Positions 1-6,353 of a DNA stretch of 64,000 nt are shown here, piece after piece (the stretch's first letter is position 1; the number at the start of each line of letters is the position of its first letter). The notes under the pieces were generated by a model, which was not told where the DNA came from, made no database searches, and was given only the letters and a program-made list of their open reading frames with translations. This stretch comes from Deferribacterales bacterium Deferri_01 (lineage in GTDB: Bacteria; Chrysiogenota; Deferribacteres; Deferribacterales; Geovibrionaceae), in the NCBI GenBank assembly GCA_001603805.1, contig LUZY01000008.1, positions 62,001 through 126,000 of the forward strand. The letters are read 5' to 3'. The position numbers and the translations under genes were made by a program.

Positions 1-2
1 AC

Positions 3-992
3 AAGCATTGCCTCAAATCCAACGAAGCGGGCGTTAAATACTTTCTCATGGGCGCATTCTCTTCAGGTCTTTTCCTGTATGGGCTTACGTTTATCTACGG
101 ACTTACAGGAAGCCTTACGTATACCGACATAGCCGCTGCCATTCAGGGCAACACCGGCTCACTTGGTATTAAGTTCGGTCTTCTGCTTATGCTTGTTGGA
201 TTTGCGTTCAAAATATCCGCAGTTCCTTTCCATATGTGGGCTCCGGATGTTTACACCGGCTCACCCACTCCCATAGCAGGGTTTATGACTGTTGCTCCCA
301 AAGCGGCTGCCTTCGGCGCTCTTATCCGCTTTACATGGGTTGCAATAGCTCCTGCTTCCGAACAGTGGACGCTTTTCTTCACAATTCTTGCCGTTCTCAC
401 TATGACATACGGCAACCTTGTGGCGCTTGCTCAGGATAATGTTAAGAGGATGCTTGCCTACTCAGCCATAGCTCATGCGGGCTACATGCTGATAGGTCTT
501 GTGACCATGACACCCGAAGGGTTCAGAGCAATCACAATTTACATGCTTATATACAGCTTCATGAATATTGGCGCTTTCACAATAATCGGTCTCCTTAAAA
601 ACAAGGGCATGATCGATGATGAAAGAATAGAGAGCTTTGCGGGACTTTCCAAAAAGAATCCTCTGGCTTCACTTGCCATGCTCCTTTTCATGTTCTCTCT
701 TGCGGGCATTCCCCCGCTTGCGGGATTTGTAGGCAAGTTCTATATTTTTATAGCTGCTATCAAGGCTGAAATATACTGGCTTGCTATCGTAGGCGTGCTT
801 AACAGTGCCCTTGCGTGCTACTACTACATGAGAGTTACAATATTCATGTACTTTAAAGAGCCGGAATACGAAACAGAACTTACGCTCAAAGCTCCCAGCT
901 TCGTTGCTACTTTTATAGCGGCAGTGCTTGTGGTTCTTGTTGGTTTCTTTCCCTCTTTCTTCGTAAACCTTGTAAGCTCGCTTACAGTATAA
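3..992 (+). CDS. nuoN: NADH-quinone oxidoreductase subunit N, C-terminal part
   Basis: The frame is open from the window edge, so the N-terminus lies upstream. NuoN is one of the antiporter-like membrane subunits of respiratory complex I. It carries proton-pumping half channels and sits in the cytoplasmic membrane. Visible features are many hydrophobic helices, a typical loop with PFHMWAPDVYTGSPTP, and a conserved lysine-containing segment near DNVKRMLAYSAIAHAG. It would be the last gene of a nuo operon. The ferritin-like gene begins 11 bases after its stop and may be co-transcribed. The family assignment is secure. Only the missing N-terminus limits the call. Confidence 0.95.
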   Translation, partial: KHCLKSNEAGVKYFLMGAFSSGLFLYGLTFIYGLTGSLTYTDIAAAIQGNTGSLGIKFGLLLMLVGFAFKISAVPFHMWAPDVYTGSPTPIAGFMTVAPKAAAFGALIRFTWVAIAPASEQWTLFFTILAVLTMTYGNLVALAQDNVKRMLAYSAIAHAGYMLIGLVTMTPEGFRAITIYMLIYSFMNIGAFTIIGLLKNKGMIDDERIESFAGLSKKNPLASLAMLLFMFSLAGIPPLAGFVGKFYIFIAAIKAEIYWLAIVGVLNSALACYYYMRVTIFMYFKEPEYETELTLKAPSFVATFIAAVLVVLVGFFPSFFVNLVSSLTV

Positions 993-1003
993 CGGGGTAA
1001 AAA

Positions 1004-1465
1004 ATGGATGTATCTGTAAGACAGGCTCTTGAAGAAGCTAAGGAAAAAAAGGCGCTCTCCTATGAGTTTTATGAGAAGCTGCTTAATGTGGTGAGCGACT
1101 TAAGCACAAAGGAACTTATAAAAGACCTTATGGAGCAGAAGAAAAAGCACACCGAGATCATTGAGCAGGCTCTTGCCACCGGTTCTCTTGAGAACCTTGG
1201 GCTTGATGTGAGCTGCCGCTGGAAGGGGCTTGGGATAGGACAGGGTGTGAAACCCGAAGTCGTTACAGGCGAACTTACAGTGCAGGATGTGCTTCTGATA
1301 GCTATCAGATACGAAGACAACTCTGTGAAATACTATGAAGATCTGGCTGAAAAGTTCAAAGGAACGCCCGCAGGGGATGTTTTCTTTAAGCTTGCAAGCG
1401 ATGAGGCATGCCATAGAAATGATGTTCAGCGCATGTACGATGACATAGTAAATCTTGAGAATTAA
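1004..1465 (+). CDS. ferritin-like / rubrerythrin-family protein
   Basis: A 153-residue all-helical protein resembling the ferritin-like (rubrerythrin) di-iron fold, with no C-terminal rubredoxin domain. It shows two pairs of helices: glutamates near residues 10-25 (EFYEKL) and 95-105 (YEDNSVKYYE), each followed by a His-containing helix. The second His motif has the normal ExxH form (EACH). In the first, the residue three before the His is Lys rather than Glu (KKKH), so the di-iron site may be incomplete. It follows nuoN by 11 bases and is followed by a strong terminator. The role is probably peroxide or oxygen protection or iron binding, but this is family-level inference. Confidence 0.7.
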   Translation: MDVSVRQALEEAKEKKALSYEFYEKLLNVVSDLSTKELIKDLMEQKKKHTEIIEQALATGSLENLGLDVSCRWKGLGIGQGVKPEVVTGELTVQDVLLIAIRYEDNSVKYYEDLAEKFKGTPAGDVFFKLASDEACHRNDVQRMYDDIVNLEN

Positions 1466-1496
1466 ATAAGGCGGCAGTATTGTTGTCTTTATATCC

Positions 1497-1528
1497 GGCG
1501 GGGGCTTATGCTCCCGCCTTTTTGCTTT
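1497..1528 (+). terminator. Rho-independent terminator after the nuoN/ferritin-like genes
   Basis: A GC-rich stem, GGCGGGGGC / GCTCCCGCC, with a TTAT loop is followed directly by a T-rich tail. It lies 31 bases after the stop of the ferritin-like gene and probably ends the nuo transcript. Confidence 0.85.
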
Positions 1529-1533
1529 TTATA

Positions 1534-1629
1534 ATCCAAAATTTACCATCCATGGAAATTTTGGATACACGCTCGCGGTCTGCAAAGCAGACCTTCGCTA
1601 CGCACGGCGCAACTCCATCCTTGGAGTTG
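1534..1629 (+). repeat. three-hairpin intergenic repeat, copy A
   Basis: Complete copy of a family seen four times in this window. Hairpin 1 (1534-1566) has 11-bp arms ATCCAAAATTT / AAATTTTGGAT. Then comes the linker ACACGCTCGC. Hairpin 2 (1577-1593) is GGTCTGC-AAA-GCAGACC. Then comes the linker TTCGCTACGCACGGCGC. Hairpin 3 (1610-1629) is CAACTCCA-TCCT-TGGAGTTG. Linkers are nearly the same in the other copies, whereas the arms differ but still pair. It lies between convergent transcription units. Any longer reading frame across it looks accidental. Confidence 0.8.
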
Positions 1630-1650
1630 TATTCGACAATAACAAGCCAT

Positions 1651-1738
1651 CTGCACATCCTGTCAGATTAACACACACGCTCACGCCGAACTTCGTTCGT
1701 CTCCGCTACGCACGGCGCAGTTCCATCCATGGAACTGC
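1651..1738 (+). repeat. three-hairpin intergenic repeat, copy B
   Basis: Second copy, 22 bases after copy A and in the same orientation. Hairpin 1 has lost its outer left arm. Hairpin 2 (1685-1701) is GCCGAAC-TTC-GTTCGTC. Hairpin 3 (1717-1738) is GCAGTTCCA-TCCA-TGGAACTGC, a perfect 9-bp stem. Positions 1651-1719 match the reverse complement of 5135-5203 at 68 of 69 bases, so copies B and C are recent duplicates in opposite orientation on either side of the nik operon. Confidence 0.8.
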
Positions 1739-1804
1739 TTAACCAAAGCAGTTTATACTTAGAAATTGAAAGAATAATTGATGAAACTTGGAAAGATGGG
1801 GAGT

Positions 1805-2455
1805 TTATCCTTCGATGAGTCCGTTTTCGGTCAGGAACATTTTGCGGGCGCCGATTTTTTCAATAAAACCTAGATCGTGGGATACGATAAGCATAGTCTT
1901 ATCTATTCCTTTGAGGATTTCGGCAAGCTTATTCTCACTCTTTGCGTCAAGAGCGGCTGAGGGCTCATCAAGGAGCAGTATTGCAGGCTTCATTACAAGT
2001 ACAGACGCCAGGGCAACCATTTTCTTCTCACCGCCGGAGAGGTTCAGAGTTATACGGTCACGAAGATGGGATATGTGCAGTTCATCAAGCATCGCTTCCG
2101 CTTTTGCAACTGCTTCAGATTGTTTCATTCCTTCATTGAGGAGACCAAAAGCGACCTCCTCTATCACTGTAGGCGCGATAATCTGATCGTCAGGATCCTG
2201 AAAAAGAAACCCAACTTCACGCCTTGCCAGTGCGAAATCCTTCTCTGTTTCAAGTCTTTTGTGATGTATCTCAAAATGACCGGTGCTGATAGTCTGCAAA
2301 CCGACAATAGCTTTAAGCAGAGTTGTCTTACCTGCGCCGTTAGGACCCAGCACAGCAATTTTATCTTTATGGGTGAGATTAATAGTAACGTTTCTGAACA
2401 ATGTTCTGTCGCCTAAACAGCATGAAATATTATTTAATGACAGAGTGCAGCTCAT
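1805..2455 (-). CDS. nikO: nickel/cobalt ECF transporter ATPase
   Basis: A 216-residue ABC ATPase of the CbiO/NikO (EcfA) family that powers metal uptake with the NikM/NikQ membrane parts. Walker A is GPNGAGKTTLL near residue 37. The Q-loop lies in FLFQDPDDQI, the signature is LSGGEKK, and Walker B is ILLLDEPSAALD followed by the switch His in IVSHDLG. The acidic Q-loop sequence is typical of ECF-type ATPases. It is the last gene of a five-gene operon and overlaps nikQ by four bases. The family is certain. Nickel rather than cobalt is inferred from the presence of nikK and nikL. Confidence 0.9.
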   Translation of the reverse strand: MSCTLSLNNISCCLGDRTLFRNVTINLTHKDKIAVLGPNGAGKTTLLKAIVGLQTISTGHFEIHHKRLETEKDFALARREVGFLFQDPDDQIIAPTVIEEVAFGLLNEGMKQSEAVAKAEAMLDELHISHLRDRITLNLSGGEKKMVALASVLVMKPAILLLDEPSAALDAKSENKLAEILKGIDKTMLIVSHDLGFIEKIGARKMFLTENGLIEG

Positions 2456-3108
2456 ATAACCTGCCAGAATGTTAAGATAGTCTGGGCAACGAGAACAATA
2501 GCGAGAAGCGTGTCCGAACCAGCGAGGGGGTGTGTGTTGAAAGGATAAAGTTTTCCCTTAAAGCCTCTCAGAATCATTGCATGATGAAGTGATTTTGCTT
2601 TTTCCATACTTTTTATAAACAGCATTCCCACTAGATACCCTAAGATTTTATATGTGAACAGATTGGTTTTCGGATTAAAGCACCGTATTTTAAGCGAGTC
2701 ACGCATTTTTTTATATTCAGCGCCAAGAATCTCTATGTATTTGATAACAAAAAACAGCAGAACAGTGAATTTATCGGGAAACCTCAATCCGCAGAATCCG
2801 TAATAGATGCCCATTTTACCGTGTGGGGTTATTAGAAGAAGGTTTGCGCTTAGAATAAGGTTTGCACGAAGAAAAATAAGCAGAGCATATGATGCGTCAT
2901 TGTGAAAAAATAGAATAGTTGCGCATATAAAGAGGATTATAAGATTAAGGCGTAAAAGCCTGAGGAGCGGGCGCAAACCCTCTTTTATAGAGACTAATAT
3001 TAGAAAGAGCGCAAAAAAAGCATCATAAACTGTAATATCTGTTCTGAAGGCTATCAGCAGTGAATAGATTACAGCAGCGAAAAGGGCAGCGGGCGGAGAA
3101 AATTTCAT
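2452..3108 (-). CDS. nikQ: nickel/cobalt ECF transporter transmembrane (T) component
   Basis: A 218-residue CbiQ/NikQ-family protein (EcfT). Several hydrophobic helices occupy roughly residues 5-115. A long cytoplasmic region follows, including KKMRDSLKIRCF and AMILRGFKG; the Ala-Met-x-x-Arg-Gly segment matches the coupling helices that contact the ATPase. Both ends overlap neighbours by four bases (nikL upstream, nikO downstream), which indicates translational coupling in one operon. Confidence 0.9.
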   Translation of the reverse strand: MKFSPPAALFAAVIYSLLIAFRTDITVYDAFFALFLILVSIKEGLRPLLRLLRLNLIILFICATILFFHNDASYALLIFLRANLILSANLLLITPHGKMGIYYGFCGLRFPDKFTVLLFFVIKYIEILGAEYKKMRDSLKIRCFNPKTNLFTYKILGYLVGMLFIKSMEKAKSLHHAMILRGFKGKLYPFNTHPLAGSDTLLAIVLVAQTILTFWQVI

Positions 3109-3620
3109 TTTTTCCTGAAAAGCATGAACAGTCCGAAAATGCCTAAAAGATAGCCTATTCCGGCTATAATTTTATCTGTCTGAGTGCGTCCTGCGTCTAT
3201 GGCTGTCTGAATTTCAGCGGTTTGTTTTGCAAGCTCCTGGCGTATTATAGTTCGGAGAGCCTCTGAATTAACAGAAGTCTGAGTATCGGAGGACACTGAA
3301 GATTGTGAATCTGCAGACGGCTCAGGTACTACTTCCATTTTGGCGAAGTGTCCCATGCCCGCATCAACATTAACCGTGAAGGAAGAAGGAAGCTCTCCGC
3401 TTAAGACAGCTTCGCCGCTGTTGCTTAGGGTTCCTTTAAAAATCACATGTCCGTCGGTGCCTGTTACTGTATATGCGCAGCGTTTGCAGAATGTTCCGTC
3501 AGCAAAATATGAAGATATATTCAGTGTTCCGCTCTCGTAAATGGCAAGAACATTAAGTTTGTGTGCATATGCGGGTGAAAGAGCGGTTAATAACAAAAAG
3601 ACTGTGAGTAATTTTTTCAT
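3105..3620 (-). CDS. nikL: nickel ECF transporter accessory protein NikL-like
   Basis: A 171-residue exported protein. A signal peptide (about residues 1-19, ending AYA) precedes a small beta-rich domain with CKRC. A linker rich in Ser and Gln follows, then a C-terminal membrane helix (IIAGIGYLLGIFGLFMLF) with a basic end. This layout matches the NikL/CbiN-like extra component of NikKLMQO systems, which sits beside the NikM substrate-binding subunit. It overlaps nikM and nikQ by four bases each. The exact name rests on position and topology. Confidence 0.75.
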   Translation of the reverse strand: MKKLLTVFLLLTALSPAYAHKLNVLAIYESGTLNISSYFADGTFCKRCAYTVTGTDGHVIFKGTLSNSGEAVLSGELPSSFTVNVDAGMGHFAKMEVVPEPSADSQSSVSSDTQTSVNSEALRTIIRQELAKQTAEIQTAIDAGRTQTDKIIAGIGYLLGIFGLFMLFRKK

Positions 3621-4225
3621 TTTGCACTCCGGTGATCAATAAGAGAAGGGTAAACCTTCATTATAAAATTTAAAATGAATACTGTTGCAATACCCTCAAT
3701 GAACATCACTGGGATGTGAGCTAGAAGTATTGCCTGAGCAGCCTGAAACAGTTTATCGCCACTGAGAAAAAGCATAAATGCAACTAAAATACTTGAAAGA
3801 GTAACAGGAATAAAGCCTGTGAGAAAAAAGAGGACAGTCTTTTTGAACCCCTGCACAGCGAGAGCCTGCCTGAAGATGAAGTAAGCACACAATGCAGGGA
3901 AGGCAGCATCAAATGTGTTTACACCGAGAGTGGTTATGCCTCCGAATTGGAACAGCAGTCCCTGGAGCAGGAGTGCCATAAATATTGCAGGAAATGCGGC
4001 AAAGCCCAACACAGCCCCCACAAGACCGTTAAGCAAAAGATGTACACTGGAGGGACCCAGCGGGACATGTATAAAAGAACCGACAAAAAACAGGCTGGAC
4101 ATCAGCGCTGTTTTTGTCAGCATTTCATCTTTCATTTTACTGAAGCCGTAAACAAGAAAGCCCAGCGAGGCGGCCGCTCCTGCGCCAAGCACAGGAGCTG
4201 AAAGAATGCCTTCGGATATATGCAT
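3617..4225 (-). CDS. nikM: nickel/cobalt ECF transporter substrate-binding (S) component
   Basis: A 202-residue membrane protein of the CbiM/NikM family that binds the metal ion. It begins MHISEG; His2 of this motif is one of the nickel or cobalt ligands in the family, so the start is fixed by the chemistry. At least six hydrophobic segments follow, including HVPLGPSSVHLLLNGLVGAVLG with further conserved His residues. The start lies one base after the nikK stop. The protein forms the transporter core with NikQ and NikO. Confidence 0.92.
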   Translation of the reverse strand: MHISEGILSAPVLGAGAAASLGFLVYGFSKMKDEMLTKTALMSSLFFVGSFIHVPLGPSSVHLLLNGLVGAVLGFAAFPAIFMALLLQGLLFQFGGITTLGVNTFDAAFPALCAYFIFRQALAVQGFKKTVLFFLTGFIPVTLSSILVAFMLFLSGDKLFQAAQAILLAHIPVMFIEGIATVFILNFIMKVYPSLIDHRSAK

Positions 4226-4226
4226 A

Positions 4227-4982
4227 TTATTTTGCTCCGTAAGTTTTCACCCAAAAGACAGCGCCAAGTTCAACAGGATAGTCTTTGCCTTCGTGTTTGA
4301 CTGTTACGTCATCTTCGATAAGCGCTGCAAACGCCCACCAGCCGGTAAAGGGCATAGAGTAACTGAAAATACCGTTTGAGTCTGCCTTAATGACCTGAGT
4401 TATATGGGCATCGGTGGGGCTTTTAATCTTACTGCCTTTGTTATAAAATTCAACCTCAATTTCAGCATCCGCAACAGGTTTGCCTTTGTAGAGTACCTGA
4501 CCTGTAAAAGTGTTGCCTGTCCAGAGACCGTATGGGCGTGTAAGAGGAACAATTTCAGCTTTAAGACCCGCCGGTGTATCCCACCCTTCTTCCATTCCGA
4601 ATGCGTTGACTACAGTTTTTGTTATATGCTGTATGAAAACGCCTTCGGCAGGTTCAAAATAGTAGTCGGGTGTTACAGCGAAAATATAGTCACCGGGTTT
4701 TGTAAAAGAATATTTGAAGTCCCATGCTGTTTTACCTTCAACAGCAGTCTTCGATATGGATTTCATGAGATCTGTTTTTTTGCCGCCTAAGAAAACAGAA
4801 ACATCTTTAGGTTTAACCATTTCCATAACAGGCCCCTGCTCAAAGGGGTGGGTGAATTCCATGTGGAAGGATGCGGTTCTGGAAGTGGGGGTGACAACAT
4901 CTGTCGAAGGGATCAATGTCTGGAAATGAGCAAAAGAAACAGATGAACAAAGTATAAACAGCAGTGTAATGACTTTTTTCAT
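4227..4982 (-). CDS. nikK: periplasmic DUF4198-type nickel uptake protein NikK-like
   Basis: A 251-residue secreted protein whose signal peptide (about residues 1-18) ends in SFAHF, so a His would lie at or near the new N-terminus. The body resembles DUF4198 proteins, which occur as NikK in nickel ECF operons and carry a carboxypeptidase-like beta-sandwich domain. The start at 4982 is preferred because GGAG lies seven bases upstream; a start 60 bases earlier is open but falls within the promoter region. It is the first gene of nikK-nikM-nikL-nikQ-nikO. Confidence 0.8.
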   Translation of the reverse strand: MKKVITLLFILCSSVSFAHFQTLIPSTDVVTPTSRTASFHMEFTHPFEQGPVMEMVKPKDVSVFLGGKKTDLMKSISKTAVEGKTAWDFKYSFTKPGDYIFAVTPDYYFEPAEGVFIQHITKTVVNAFGMEEGWDTPAGLKAEIVPLTRPYGLWTGNTFTGQVLYKGKPVADAEIEVEFYNKGSKIKSPTDAHITQVIKADSNGIFSYSMPFTGWWAFAALIEDDVTVKHEGKDYPVELGAVFWVKTYGAK

Positions 4983-4992
4983 GATAAACTCC

Positions 4993-5078
4993 GTGTTACG
5001 TATTATGAATACTGTGTTATCATGATGGCATGGAAATGTCAATACGTGTTATTGTTGTGGTCGATAACGTTTGTGTTA
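4993..5078 (-). promoter_or_regulatory. nik operon promoter with repeated TAACAC boxes
   Basis: On the minus strand TTGACA (5037-5042) is spaced 17 bases from TAACAC (5014-5019). The hexamer TAACAC occurs four times in direct orientation (4993-4998, 5014-5019, 5046-5051, 5073-5078). One copy covers the -10 position, one lies just downstream and two lie upstream of -35. A small inverted repeat GTATT-ATG-AATAC (5000-5012) lies between two boxes. The arrangement suggests an operator for a metal-responsive repressor such as NikR. The regulator identity is inference. Confidence 0.5.
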
Positions 5079-5134
5079 TGATGAATATAGGAATGTGAGT
5101 CAGTTTGAAAACGGTTGTCAGGGATGTGGATAGT

Positions 5135-5209
5135 TGCGCCGTGCGTAGCGGAGACGAACGAAGTTCGGCGTGAGCGTGTGTGTTAATCTGACAGGATGTA
5201 CAGATTAAC
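5135..5209 (-). repeat. three-hairpin intergenic repeat, copy C (inverted)
   Basis: Third copy, on the minus strand. Hairpin 1 is complete here (TTAATCTG paired with CAGATTAA around an ACA-TCC-TGT tip). The linker and hairpin 2 are identical to copy B. Hairpin 3 is missing: after GGCGCA the sequence no longer pairs. The copy lies between the tRNA terminator and the nik promoter. With copy B it brackets the whole nik operon as an inverted repeat. Confidence 0.8.
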
Positions 5210-5223
5210 ACTATTATATAAAG

Positions 5224-5258
5224 AAAAAAGGCTTGCTCATTCAATGAGCAAGCCTTTA
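5224..5258 (-). terminator. terminator of the initiator tRNA gene
   Basis: A 14-bp perfect stem (AAAGGCTTGCTCAT / ATGAGCAAGCCTTT) is followed, in minus-strand direction, by a run of T. It lies 13 bases past the tRNA 3' end. Confidence 0.9.
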
Positions 5259-5270
5259 AACTTGTTGAAA

Positions 5271-5344
<74 letters not shown>

Positions 5345-5356
5345 CCAAGGATTGCT

Positions 5357-5385
5357 AACATACACGCCGGATTATTTGTTGTCAA
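5357..5385 (-). promoter_or_regulatory. promoter of the initiator tRNA
   Basis: On the minus strand TTGACA (5380-5385) and TATGTT (5357-5362) are separated by 17 bases. The -10 box ends 13 bases before the tRNA 5' end. Confidence 0.7.
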
Positions 5386-5501
5386 GAATAAATATAAAAT
5401 TTTTTTTAAATCTATGGCAGTTGAAAAATAACGAAGACTATCATAGGATTGATATTAGCCACAGGCGCAGTCTGTGGGATTTAAAAATGAAGGTGAAAAC
5501 T

Positions 5502-6353
5502 ATGAATCTTTTTTATATATCCGCAGTTTTTTTTCTTGTAACGGGTGTTACCGCTTATATCTCTCCGCAGCTTCCCGCAGGAGCCAACGCATCTTTCCTG
5601 CTCACCCTGCTTGTGTTTGCCACAGCGGCGGTAACTGGCTATGGGTACTGGCGCTCAGTAAGGGATAAAAAACGTGAAGAGGAACTCAGCGGTATGATTC
5701 TCCGTGAGGAGAAACGCACTGTGGGCAGATTTCTCATCCACGAATGGCGTGGAGTTATCCAGAGCATAGGCATTCAGGCGGAAATGATGGAACGTGCGGA
5801 AAACATGGAAGGTGTGCGGGTGAACTGCGGAGTGATAAGAAAAATACTTCGTGAAGAGTCTGAAAAAACTGATAAGGCGGAGTTTTATTTCCGTAAAGAC
5901 GGACAGTCCATGAAGAAATCCTCGAAGGCTATACAGAAAGCAGTCTCCGATGCCGAGGTTTTCCACGGCAAAAACCGTATAAAGGTGCTGTACAATACGA
6001 ATAAAAAAGATACGAAGACCGATTTTGACAGGCTTCACCCTTGCATATTTTTTGCGCTGATGAATACTTTTTCAGCAATCACAGACAAAAACAGCACAGT
6101 CACTGTAAATGTTGCAGAAAGAACTCTTGGATTTACTGAATTCCTTGAGATTTCAGTTCAGGGCGGTGATATGCTCTTTGATAAGGAAACGGAAGATCTC
6201 TTTCAGCCGTTTAACATATCGCCGGATAAATTCAGGGGATATTTCGGACTTGCGACTGTACGGAGGCTTGCCGCTGACATGGGAGGCTTCGCCGAGGCGG
6301 AGCGGGGTATTGATAAAACCAGTGTGTATATTGTCGTTCCGGTGGCTAAATGA
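5502..6353 (+). CDS. membrane-bound histidine-kinase-like protein
   Basis: A 283-residue protein with two membrane helices (about residues 3-20 and 31-50), then a helical segment with a possible phospho-acceptor His80 in FLIHEWRGVIQ, and a GHKL-like C-terminal ATPase region ending in GYFGLATVRRLAADMGG. The N-box is poor (ALMNTFSAI) and no clear DxGxG box is seen, so catalysis may be weak or absent. AAGGTG six bases before 5502 favours this start; longer starts run into the tRNA gene. Its stop overlaps the glnE start (ATGA). No partner response regulator is adjacent. Confidence 0.65.
   Translation: MNLFYISAVFFLVTGVTAYISPQLPAGANASFLLTLLVFATAAVTGYGYWRSVRDKKREEELSGMILREEKRTVGRFLIHEWRGVIQSIGIQAEMMERAENMEGVRVNCGVIRKILREESEKTDKAEFYFRKDGQSMKKSSKAIQKAVSDAEVFHGKNRIKVLYNTNKKDTKTDFDRLHPCIFFALMNTFSAITDKNSTVTVNVAERTLGFTEFLEISVQGGDMLFDKETEDLFQPFNISPDKFRGYFGLATVRRLAADMGGFAEAERGIDKTSVYIVVPVAK

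Noticed and set aside
1534-1738. Copies A and B considered as a CRISPR array
   Set aside because: Only two tandem units, no regular spacers, the units contain several hairpins, and further copies are dispersed singly; no cas gene is near.
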